Shown piece by piece: positions 50,304-57,341 of a DNA stretch of 64,000 bases. The stretch lies in NCBI RefSeq assembly GCF_023184515.1, contig NZ_JAAHBP010000011.1:62001-126000 (forward strand), written 5' to 3'. Each line of letters opens with the position of its first letter. Positions within the stretch are counted from its first letter, which is position 1. Both the position numbers and the translations under genes were made by a program. This stretch comes from Streptomyces sp. D2-8 (GTDB taxonomy: Bacteria > Actinomycetota > Actinomycetes > Streptomycetales > Streptomycetaceae). The notes under the pieces were generated by a model. The model had not been told where the DNA came from, did no database searches, and saw only the letters and a program-made list of their open reading frames with translations.

Positions 50304-50741
50304 TCAGCAGGGGCGCTTGCGGAGCTCCATCACGTAGTCGTGGGGAGCGCCGGCCGACTCGGCCGCGTCGGCGATCTCGCCCAGGTAGCGGGCGGAGGGC
50401 AGGCCGCCCTCGTACGCGTTCAGGGCGAAGGCCCAGGCGAAGTCCTCGCCCTCCAGGGTGTGGACCCGTACGCGGGTACGACGGTAGATGTCGAGGCCCA
50501 CGCCCTCCCAGCGGTCGAGTGACTCCTCGTCCATCGGGGCGATGTCGTACAGGGAGACGAAGACCTGGGAGAGCGGGTCCTCCACGATCGTCGGCAGTGC
50601 GCCCTCCCAGCCCATGTGCTCGCCCCCGAAGGTCAGTCGCCATCCGTTCAGCCAGCCGGTGGCGCGCAGCGGCGAGTGCGGGGCGCGGCGGGACATCAGC
50701 CGCGCGTCGAGGTTGCCGGCGTACGCGGCGTAGAGCGACAT
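50304..50741 (-). CDS. Gamma-glutamylcyclotransferase-like protein
   Basis: The 145-residue protein has the GGCT fold entry MSLYAAYAGNLDARLMSRRAPHS (YAGNL in place of YGSNM), GWRLTFGG, FVSLYDIAPMDEESLDRWEG and AWAFALNAYEGGLPSARYLGEIADAAESAGAPHDYV. The catalytic Glu of GGCTs may be that in DEESLDRWEG. Activity on gamma-glutamyl amino acids is not certain. TACCCT (50748-50753, minus strand) stands 6 nt before ATG 50741, so a leaderless mRNA is likely. Confidence 0.82.
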   Translation of the reverse strand: MSLYAAYAGNLDARLMSRRAPHSPLRATGWLNGWRLTFGGEHMGWEGALPTIVEDPLSQVFVSLYDIAPMDEESLDRWEGVGLDIYRRTRVRVHTLEGEDFAWAFALNAYEGGLPSARYLGEIADAAESAGAPHDYVMELRKRPC

Positions 50742-50846
50742 GGGGGAAGGGTACGGCAGGCGGCCCGTGCGTCACTGTCGTAACGGAGCCGCATCGGCGG
50801 GGCCCCGGGGCGGTGGCACGGTGACGGGTGCGGGACAATGGGGTAC

Positions 50847-52286
50847 GTGACTCGGATCGTGATCATCGGTGGCGGACCCGGCGGATACGAAGCGGCGCTG
50901 GTGGCCGCTCAACTCGGCGCGGAGGTGACCGTCGTCGACAGCGACGGTCTGGGCGGGGCGTCGGTGCTCACCGACTGCGTGCCGTCGAAGACCCTGATCG
51001 CCACGGCCGAGGTGATGACCACCTTCGACTCCTCGTACGAGGAGCTGGGGATCATCGTCGCCGACGACACCCCGCACATCGAGCAGGCCGCCCGGGTGGT
51101 GGGCGTCGACCTGGGCAAGGTCAACCGGCGTGTGAAGCGGCTGGCGCTCGCCCAGTCGCACGACATCACCGCCTCCGTGACGCGGGCCGGGGCGCGTGTC
51201 ATGCGCGGGCGCGGGCGCCTGGAGGGCATGCAGGCGCTCGACGGGTCGCGCAAGGTCGTGGTGCGCGCCGCCGACGGGAGTGAGGAGACCCTCACGGCTG
51301 ACGCGGTCCTCATCGCCACCGGCGGGCACCCCCGGGAGCTGCCCGACGCCCTGCCCGACGGTGAGCGGATCCTGAACTGGACCCAGGTGTACGACCTCGA
51401 CGAGCTCCCCGAGGAGCTGATCGTGGTCGGGTCGGGTGTGACCGGTGCCGAGTTCGCCGGCGCCTACCAGGCGCTGGGGTCGAAGGTGACGCTCGTGTCC
51501 TCGCGCGACCGCGTGCTGCCCGGCGAGGACCCGGACGCGGCCGCCGTGCTGGAGGACGTCTTCCGGCGGCGCGGCATGAACGTCATGGGGCGTTCCCGGG
51601 CGCAGTCCGCCAAGCGGGCCGGGGACCGGGTCGAGGTGACCCTCGCCGACGGGCGGGTCATCACCGGCTCGCACTGCCTCATGGCCGTCGGTGCCGTGCC
51701 CAACAGCGCGGGCATGGGGCTGGAGGACGCCGGCGTCCGGCTGCGCGAGTCCGGACACATCTGGACCGACAAGGTCTCGCGTACGACCGCTCCGGGCGTG
51801 TACGCGGCCGGTGACGTGACCGGCGTGTTCGCACTCGCCTCCGTGGCCGCCATGCAGGGCCGTATCGCCATGTACCACTTCCTGGGCGATGCCGTGGCCC
51901 CGCTGAACCTGAAGACCGTCTCGTCGAACGTCTTCACCGACCCGGAGATCGCCACCGTCGGCTACACCCAGGCCGACGTCGACGGCGGGAAGATCGACGC
52001 CCGGGTCGTGAAGCTGCCGTTGCTGCGCAACCCGCGCGCCAAGATGCAGGGCATCCGCGACGGCTTCGTCAAGATCTTCTGCCGGCCGGGCACGGGCATC
52101 GTGGTGGGCGGTGTCGTCGTGGCGCCGCGCGCCTCGGAGCTGATCCACCCCATCTCGATCGCGGTCGACAACAATCTGACGGTCGAACAGATCGCGAAGG
52201 CCTTCACCGTCTACCCGTCTCTGTCTGGCTCGATCGCCGAGGTGGCACGGCAGTTGCACACCCGCAAGGAGAACGGCGAGGGCTGA
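50847..52286 (+). CDS. LpdA-like NAD(P)H-quinone reductase flavoprotein
   Basis: The 479-residue member of the pyridine nucleotide-disulfide oxidoreductases has RIVIIGGGPGGYEAAL (FAD), LIVVGSGVTGAEFAGA (NAD(P)H) and GVYAAGDVTGVFALASVAAMQGR. The redox motif GGxCxxxxC reads GGASVLTDC: Ser39 replaces the first Cys and only Cys44 is left. M. tuberculosis LpdA (Rv3303c) also lacks the disulfide and works as a quinone reductase, so a similar role is inferred. GTG 50847 begins the fold and an ACAAT-like -10 lies just upstream; ATG 50838 is the alternative. Confidence 0.88.
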   Translation: MTRIVIIGGGPGGYEAALVAAQLGAEVTVVDSDGLGGASVLTDCVPSKTLIATAEVMTTFDSSYEELGIIVADDTPHIEQAARVVGVDLGKVNRRVKRLALAQSHDITASVTRAGARVMRGRGRLEGMQALDGSRKVVVRAADGSEETLTADAVLIATGGHPRELPDALPDGERILNWTQVYDLDELPEELIVVGSGVTGAEFAGAYQALGSKVTLVSSRDRVLPGEDPDAAAVLEDVFRRRGMNVMGRSRAQSAKRAGDRVEVTLADGRVITGSHCLMAVGAVPNSAGMGLEDAGVRLRESGHIWTDKVSRTTAPGVYAAGDVTGVFALASVAAMQGRIAMYHFLGDAVAPLNLKTVSSNVFTDPEIATVGYTQADVDGGKIDARVVKLPLLRNPRAKMQGIRDGFVKIFCRPGTGIVVGGVVVAPRASELIHPISIAVDNNLTVEQIAKAFTVYPSLSGSIAEVARQLHTRKENGEG

Positions 52287-52393
52287 GGCCGAAACCGACT
52301 CCTCCCTGGTCACGGGGAGTGCTCGCCCATGCGGACGGCATAGGCGGCGGGACTAGGCCTTATACCACTCCCTGCTGCTCGGTGCGAACATCT

Positions 52394-52425
52394 TCTGCTA
52401 TTCAGCGCAAACTGCTGAAAGCAGA
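52394..52425. promoter_or_regulatory. Imperfect palindrome upstream of the DeoR regulator gene
   Basis: TCTGCTATTCAGC, a 7-nt centre GCAAACT, then GCTGAAAGCAGA: the arms are complementary except for one missing base. The site ends 27 bp before GTG 52452 and is a good candidate autoregulatory operator. Confidence 0.5.
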
Positions 52426-52451
52426 CGGTCGCTGGCGTTACTGTCAGTTTC

Positions 52452-53423
52452 GTGTTCGCTGCAGAACGTCGCCAATTGATCCTCGAAATGGTGCGAGCGA
52501 ACGGGGCCGTGTCGCTCCGTGAGCTCGCCCGCGTCGTCCAGACCTCCGAAGTGACCGTACGGCGGGACGTGCGCGCGCTGGAGGCAGAAGGACTCCTCGA
52601 CCGCCGGCACGGCGGTGCGGTACTGCCGGGCGGTTTCACGCGGGAGTCCGGCTTTCCGCAGAAGTCTCATCTCGCGACCGCCGAGAAGACCGCCATCGCC
52701 GACCTCGCCGCGAACCTCGTGGAAGAGGGGGAGGCGATCGTGGTCGGGGCGGGTACGACGACCCAGGAGCTGGCCCGCCGGCTCGCCCGGGTGCCCGGGC
52801 TCACCGTCGTCACCAACTCCCTCCTCGTCGCCCAGGCGTTGGCCCATGCCAACCGGGTCGAGGTCGTGATGACCGGCGGTACGCTCCGCGGTTCGAACTA
52901 TGCCCTGGTCGGGAGCGGTGCCGAGCAGTCCCTGCACGGGCTGCGGGTGTCGCGGGCGTTCCTGTCCGGGAGCGGGTTGACCGCCGAGCGCGGGCTGTCC
53001 ACGTCCAACATGCTGTCGGCGTCCGTCGACCGGGCGCTGGTGCAGGCCGCGGCGGAGGTGGTCGTGCTTGCCGACCACACGAAGCTCGGTACCGACACCA
53101 TGTTCCAGACCGTGCCCACGGATCTCATCACCCGCCTCGTCACGGACGAGCCGCCCGCCCACGACGACCGTGCGGCCACGGAACTCCAGGCGCTGGCCGA
53201 CCAGGGCGTCCAGATCGCCGTGGCCGGGGGACAAGGAGGGTCGGGTGCGGGAGGCCCGGGGGGTGATTCTGTCCCGGGGCGTCAGCAGCGCCGGGATGTG
53301 CCGTTGCCCGGGCCTCGGCGGCAGGTGCCGGGGGCCGGGGGGCAGTTGCGGTCCGCCTCGATGCTGGGCGAGCAGAGTCCCGCGGCGGAGCGGGCGCGGG
53401 TGGCGGATCTGCGGCGGCGCTAG
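52452..53423 (+). CDS. DeoR-family transcriptional regulator
   Basis: The 323-residue protein has an N-terminal DeoR HTH (ERRQLILEMVRANGAVSLRELARVVQTSEVTVRRDVRALEAEGLLDRRHGGAVLPGG) and a DeoRC sugar-phosphate sensing domain (EGEAIVVGAGTTTQELARRL, LTVVTNSLLVAQAL, VMTGGTLRGSNYALVG, DHTKLG). The last 70 or so residues are a Gly/Pro/Arg tail beyond the usual 250-residue length. GTG 52452 lies 7 nt after TACTGT. Its ligand could be a phosphorylated sugar, and control of the nearby nucleoside genes is possible, but their operator is absent from its own promoter. Confidence 0.87.
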   Translation: MFAAERRQLILEMVRANGAVSLRELARVVQTSEVTVRRDVRALEAEGLLDRRHGGAVLPGGFTRESGFPQKSHLATAEKTAIADLAANLVEEGEAIVVGAGTTTQELARRLARVPGLTVVTNSLLVAQALAHANRVEVVMTGGTLRGSNYALVGSGAEQSLHGLRVSRAFLSGSGLTAERGLSTSNMLSASVDRALVQAAAEVVVLADHTKLGTDTMFQTVPTDLITRLVTDEPPAHDDRAATELQALADQGVQIAVAGGQGGSGAGGPGGDSVPGRQQRRDVPLPGPRRQVPGAGGQLRSASMLGEQSPAAERARVADLRRR

Positions 53424-53602
53424 ACGGCCTGGATGCGGAGCTGTTGCCTGCCAGGTGCTCGGCGTTGTTGCCGAGGCCGGGTGGATCCGCAGCCCGGCTG
53501 AGCGGGGTGCCTCCCCCAAGCTCTTCGAGCAGGGGGTACCCCCAGCGCCCACCCGTGCCGCCCCAGGCGGCACGCATGCCCGCAGGCGGGCGAGCCCGCA
53601 CC
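53424..53602. other. Spacer with dispersed-repeat hairpin behind the DeoR gene
   Basis: No gene is seen. It contains the CCCCC-AA-GCTC-TTC-GAGC-A-GGGGG hairpin followed by GGTACC and CCC (53513-53543), a pattern I associate with Streptomyces intergenic repeats, and further GC-rich small hairpins up to the terminator. Confidence 0.5.
53513..53543. repeat. Hairpin-forming dispersed repeat
   Basis: The arms CCCCC/GGGGG and GCTC/GAGC form a stem-loop. The right arm is also part of the palindrome GGGGGTACCCCC (53532-53543). This is a recognised kind of Streptomyces intergenic element. Confidence 0.5.
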
Positions 53603-53643
53603 CGCCTCCGGCGCTGCCCCGACTCGGGGCAGCGCCGGAGGCG
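53603..53643. terminator. Strong bidirectional terminator
   Basis: A perfect 18-bp stem (53603-53620 with 53626-53643) has a 5-nt loop and lies 16 bp from the stop of the carboxylase gene. It serves this minus-strand gene and probably also the DeoR gene. Confidence 0.8.
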
Positions 53644-53658
53644 TTCGTCAGCCGGGAC

Positions 53659-55431
53659 TCAGTCCTTGATCTCGCAGATCGCCGCGCCCGACGTCACCGA
53701 CGCGCCGATCTCCGCGCTCAGGCCCTTGATCGTGCCCGACCGGTGCGCGTTCAGGGGCTGCTCCATCTTCATGGCCTCCAGGACGACGATCAGGTCGCCC
53801 TCCTTGACCTCCTGGCCCTCTTCGACGGCGACCTTGACGATGGTGCCCTGCATCGGGGAGGCGAGGGTGTCGCCGGAGGCCATGGGGCCCGACTTCTTCG
53901 CCGCGCGGCGCTTCGGCTTGGCACCCGCCGCGAGACCCGTACGGGCCAGGGACATGCCCAGCGAGGACGGCAGGGAGACCTCGAGGCGCTTGCCGCCGAC
54001 CTCGACGACGACCGTCTCGCGGCCCGGCTCCTCGTCCACGTCCGCATCGGCCGGCGCGGCGAACGGCTTGATCTCGTTGACGAACTCCGTCTCGATCCAG
54101 CGCGTGTGCACCGTGAACGGGTCGGACGAGTCCGTGAGCTCGGGCGCGAACGCCGGGTCCCTCACCACCGCACGGTGGAACGGGATCGCCGTCGCCATGC
54201 CCTCGACCTGGAACTCCTCCAGCGCCCGGGCGGCCCGCTGGAGGGCCTCCTTGCGGGTGCGGCCGGTGACGATCAGCTTGGCCAGCAGGGAGTCCCACGC
54301 CGGGCCGATGACCGAGCCGGACTCCACGCCCGCGTCCAGACGGACACCCGGGCCGGACGGCGGGGCGAACGTCGTGACCGTGCCGGGAGCCGGGAGGAAG
54401 TTGCGGCCCGGGTCCTCGCCGTTGATGCGGAACTCGAAGGAGTGGCCGCGCAGCTCCGGGTCGCCGTAGCCGAGTTCCTCGCCGTCGGCGATACGGAACA
54501 TCTCGCGCACGAGGTCGATACCGGCGACCTCCTCGGTGACCGGGTGCTCCACCTGCAGACGGGTGTTGACCTCCAGGAAGGAGATCGTGCCGTCGAGGCC
54601 GACGAGGAACTCGACCGTGCCGGCGCCGACGTAGCCCGCCTCCTTCAGGATCGCCTTCGAGGCGGAGTACAGCTCCTCGACCTGCGCGTCGGACAGGAAG
54701 GGGGCCGGGGCCTCCTCCACCAGCTTCTGGTGGCGGCGCTGGAGGGAGCAGTCACGGGTGGAGACGACGACCACGTTGCCGTGCTGGTCGGCGAGGCACT
54801 GGGTCTCCACGTGCCGCGGCTTGTCCAGGTACCGCTCGACGAAGCACTCGCCCCGGCCGAAGGCGGCGACGGCCTCACGGACCGCCGAGTCGTACAGCTC
54901 CGGCACCTCTTCGAGGGTGCGGGCGACCTTCAGACCACGACCGCCGCCACCGAAGGCGGCCTTGATCGCGATCGGCAGGCCGTGCTGCTCGGCGAACGCG
55001 ACGACCTCGTCCGCACCGGACACCGGGTCGGGCGTACCGGCCACCAGCGGGGCACCCGCGCGCTGCGCGATGTGCCGGGCGGCGACCTTGTCGCCGAGGT
55101 CGCGGATCGCCTGCGGCGGCGGGCCGATCCAGATCAGGCCCGCGTCCAGGACCGCCTGAGCGAACTCGGCGTTCTCGGAGAGGAAGCCGTAGCCGGGGTG
55201 GATCGCGTCCGCGCCGGACTCGCGGGCGGCGTTGAGCACCTTCTCGATGTCGAGGTAGCTGGTGCCCGGCGTGTCACCGCCCAGGGCGAACGCCTCATCC
55301 GCGGCGCGGACATGCAGAGCGTCCCGGTCCGGGTCGGCGTAGACGGCCACGCTCGCGATACCGGCATCCCGGCAGGCCCGGGCCACGCGGACAGCGATTT
55401 CGCCACGGTTGGCGATGAGCACCTTGCGCAC
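53659..55431 (-). CDS. accA2: Acyl-CoA carboxylase alpha subunit (biotin carboxylase + BCCP)
   Basis: The 590-residue protein has a biotin carboxylase domain (VRKVLIANRGEIAVRVARACRDAGI, KAAFGGGGRGLKVART, EVNTRLQVEHPVTEEVAGIDLVREM), a linker, and a C-terminal biotinyl domain with EAMKMEQPL (biotin on Lys). It carboxylates its own biotin for acetyl/propionyl-CoA carboxylase. Length and arrangement match AccA2 of S. coelicolor. AAGGAGGGAG about 9 nt upstream sets GTG 55431. The beta and epsilon subunits are encoded 1.7-3.5 kb further on, and the biotin ligase gene beyond them. Confidence 0.95.
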   Translation of the reverse strand: MRKVLIANRGEIAVRVARACRDAGIASVAVYADPDRDALHVRAADEAFALGGDTPGTSYLDIEKVLNAARESGADAIHPGYGFLSENAEFAQAVLDAGLIWIGPPPQAIRDLGDKVAARHIAQRAGAPLVAGTPDPVSGADEVVAFAEQHGLPIAIKAAFGGGGRGLKVARTLEEVPELYDSAVREAVAAFGRGECFVERYLDKPRHVETQCLADQHGNVVVVSTRDCSLQRRHQKLVEEAPAPFLSDAQVEELYSASKAILKEAGYVGAGTVEFLVGLDGTISFLEVNTRLQVEHPVTEEVAGIDLVREMFRIADGEELGYGDPELRGHSFEFRINGEDPGRNFLPAPGTVTTFAPPSGPGVRLDAGVESGSVIGPAWDSLLAKLIVTGRTRKEALQRAARALEEFQVEGMATAIPFHRAVVRDPAFAPELTDSSDPFTVHTRWIETEFVNEIKPFAAPADADVDEEPGRETVVVEVGGKRLEVSLPSSLGMSLARTGLAAGAKPKRRAAKKSGPMASGDTLASPMQGTIVKVAVEEGQEVKEGDLIVVLEAMKMEQPLNAHRSGTIKGLSAEIGASVTSGAAICEIKD

Positions 55432-55768
55432 GATTGAGGCTCCCTCCTTGAAACAAGCCGAGTTTAGGGACTGCCGACACGACACTTCGACCCGTCCCCA
55501 GTGGTGAGCTTGCCCACACGGAGCGTGATGCGAGGCTCGCTCGACCCGCGAAATCCCTTGTCGCACCGCGGTACGCAGTACTCCTCCGGGAAACCCTAGC
55601 CCTCTCCTGTGGCCAAGGTCTCTGTCATCACGTGCTGCGGGCCACTCTGTTTCTTTGTGGAGTCCCTACGAATGGCCCAATGATTCTTTGCCCGCTGCCG
55701 GGCCCTTGTCCCCCGGTTTACCCGTTAGTAGCGTTCGCGGTGTCTTCAGAGGGAAGAGGGTGGGCCCG
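55432..55768. other. Divergent spacer between carboxylase and membrane-protein genes
   Basis: This 337-bp spacer holds the ribosome-binding site of the carboxylase at its left end and TAGTAGCGT-type -10 candidates near 55727-55735 for the plus-strand gene. The middle (about 55600-55690) is AT-richer, with CTGTTTCTTTGTGG and AATGATTCTTTG. No ORF is convincing. Confidence 0.4.
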
Positions 55769-56245
55769 GTGATACGCAGGCCGGTGGCGTGGGTCGTGGC
55801 GGTGGTGTTGTTCGCAGAGGCGTTCGGCGTCGCGGTGCTCAACTGGTTCCTGGGGGTCGTCGTCGACCGGCAGGACATGTCGCTGGCCGGGCTGGACCCG
55901 CACATGATGTCGGTGTCGTCGAAGATCGGCGGGATCGTCTTCGGCCTCTACTTCGCGCTGTGCGGCCTGGTGGCCCTGCTCGTGGCACTGCGGGACCGGC
56001 CCCCGGCGGGCTTCGGGCGCGTGCTGCTGATCAGCGCGGCCGTCGTGCACGGGCTGCTGGGCGCGTTCACCGTGGGGCTCGTCGGCTGGACGGCGTTCCT
56101 GCTCATGGTGCTGGTGCTCGCCCTGATCGTGCTGCTGCTGATGACGTACGACCGCCCGGCCGAGCCCGCCGACGCCGCGCCCGAGGGCGGCAAGGGCGGC
56201 GACGGGTCCCCGGTCACTTCTCCGCCGGCGCCCACAACTCCGTGA
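55769..56245 (+). CDS. Small four-helix membrane protein
   Basis: The 158-residue protein has four predicted helices: WVVAVVLFAEAFGVAVLNWFLG, IGGIVFGLYFALCGLVALLVAL, VLLISAAVVHGLLGAFTVGLVGW, FLLMVLVLALIVLLLMTY. A short acidic/Pro tail follows. It is conserved in Streptomyces beside accA2/maf as far as I know, without known function. GTG 55769 has AGAGGG 8 nt upstream; GTG 55760 is possible. Its 3' end overlaps the convergent maf gene by 32 bp. Confidence 0.75.
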   Translation: MIRRPVAWVVAVVLFAEAFGVAVLNWFLGVVVDRQDMSLAGLDPHMMSVSSKIGGIVFGLYFALCGLVALLVALRDRPPAGFGRVLLISAAVVHGLLGAFTVGLVGWTAFLLMVLVLALIVLLLMTYDRPAEPADAAPEGGKGGDGSPVTSPPAPTTP

Positions 56246-56834
56246 TGCCCACGTCCAGTTGGGCGAGGAGCCGCCGGAGCAGGGGCAGGCTGATGCCGAT
56301 GACGTTGCCGTGGTCGCCGTCGATGCCGTCGATGAACGGGGCCGAGCGGCCGTCCAGTGTGAACGCCCCGGCGACGTAGAGGGGTTCACCCGAGGCGACG
56401 TAGGCGGCGATCTCCTCGTCGGTGGGCTCGCCGAAGTGGACGACCGTGGACGCGGTCGCGGAGACATAGCGGCCGGTGACCGTGTCGTAGACGCAGTGGC
56501 CGGTCTGGAGGGTGCCGGCCCGGCCGCGCATCGACTTCCAGCGGGCCGTGGCCTCCTCGGCGTCCGCGGGCTTGCCGAGGGCCTGTCCGTCCAGGTCGAG
56601 CACCGAGTCGCAGCCGATCACGAGCGCGCCCTTGGCCTCCGGGCGGGCCGCCACGACGGAGGCCTTCGCCTCGGCCAGGGCGAGGGCCAGGTCGGCGGGG
56701 GTGGGGGCGGTGACGGCATCCTCGTCGACGCCGCTCACGATCACCTCGGGGGCGAGGCCGGCCTGGCGGAGCAGGCCGAGCCGGGCGGGGGACTGGGAGG
56801 CGAGGACGAGTCGCCTGCGGCGCTGAGCGGTCAT
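56214..56834 (-). CDS. maf: Maf-family nucleoside triphosphate pyrophosphatase
   Basis: The 206-residue protein has the Maf signature RRRLVLASQSPARLGLLRQAGL (SQSPAR in place of SxSPRR), VIGCDSVLDLDGQALGKPADAEEA and RGRAGTLQTGHCVYD. Maf enzymes hydrolyse dTTP, UTP or modified NTPs as a house-cleaning function and are linked to septum control in some bacteria. TAACCT (56841-56846, minus strand) lies 6 nt before ATG 56834, predicting a leaderless mRNA. It ends inside the convergent membrane-protein gene. Confidence 0.92.
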   Translation of the reverse strand: MTAQRRRRLVLASQSPARLGLLRQAGLAPEVIVSGVDEDAVTAPTPADLALALAEAKASVVAARPEAKGALVIGCDSVLDLDGQALGKPADAEEATARWKSMRGRAGTLQTGHCVYDTVTGRYVSATASTVVHFGEPTDEEIAAYVASGEPLYVAGAFTLDGRSAPFIDGIDGDHGNVIGISLPLLRRLLAQLDVGITELWAPAEK

Positions 56835-56866
56835 GCCGTCAGGTTAGTCACCCGAGCGGGGCCGGC

Positions 56867-57001
56867 TCACCTCACTCCGATCACGATCATCACGAGCACC
56901 ATGGCCAGAGCCAGGAGAACGCTCAGCCGCCGCAGCATGTCCTGCATGTCACGCAGTTCTTCGGGCGGCTCGTTCTCAGGGTCGGACCACAGCATGTACA
57001 T
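56867..57001 (-). CDS. 44-residue single-helix membrane protein
   Basis: The small ORF encodes MYMLWSDPENEPPEELRDM, then QDMLRRLSVLLALAMVLVMIVIGVR: an acidic amphipathic head and one C-terminal membrane helix. Codon use is good, and it fills the gap between the carboxylase epsilon gene and maf on the same strand, ending 32 bp before the maf start. I believe similar mini-proteins occur at this position in other Streptomyces. A GGAAG site lies 10 nt before ATG 57001; ATG 56995 is also possible. Function unknown. Confidence 0.65.
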   Translation of the reverse strand: MYMLWSDPENEPPEELRDMQDMLRRLSVLLALAMVLVMIVIGVR

Positions 57002-57068
57002 CAGCGTGCGGCTTCCCGGAGCGGGGCGCCTGAGTAGGCGTACTCAAATCGGCGCCCCGCGTTGTTCC

Positions 57069-57094
57069 GCAGTGCGCGGTTCCCCGCGCCCCTG
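57069..57094 (-). repeat. Streptomyces dispersed repeat, copy 4 (inverted)
   Basis: On the minus strand it reads AGGGGCGCGGGGAACCGCGC then ACTGC, the same core as the copies at 17497 and 49318. It directly follows the epsilon subunit stop. Confidence 0.6.
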
Positions 57095-57106
57095 GAGAAG
57101 CTGATC

Positions 57107-57316
57107 TCACCCTGGCCAATAGGTACGGCCCCACGCCGCCGGCCCCGGCTGGGGCAGCCGGTGGGCCGCGATGCGGGACGGGTCGGACCAGGAATCGCGG
57201 GACGCCGGCGCGCCGGGCGGGGCGGCTGCCGCCGCCGCGGCGCGCGCCCTGACCACCGCCAGGGCGGCGGCCAGCTCCTCCGGGGTCGGGTTGCCCCGTA
57301 CGACCTTGATCGTCAT
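57107..57316 (-). CDS. pccE: Acyl-CoA carboxylase epsilon subunit
   Basis: The 69-residue protein has the epsilon-subunit signature MTIKVVRGNPTPEELAAALAVVRAR at the N-terminus, an Ala-rich linker and a WSDPSRIAAHRLPQPGPAAWGRTYW tail. In Streptomyces carboxylases the epsilon subunit binds the alpha and beta subunits and raises activity. It lies 25 bp behind the beta subunit gene in the same operon. Confidence 0.93.
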   Translation of the reverse strand: MTIKVVRGNPTPEELAAALAVVRARAAAAAAAPPGAPASRDSWSDPSRIAAHRLPQPGPAAWGRTYWPG

Positions 57317-57341
57317 GTGGGCCTCCTGGGCTCGCTGCGGG

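Noticed and set aside
52452..53423. The DeoR protein as the regulator of the TCTACGCGCGTAGA sites
   Set aside because: The site is missing from its own promoter, which carries a different palindrome, and the central-CG palindrome looks more LacI-like. Kept only as a possibility to test.
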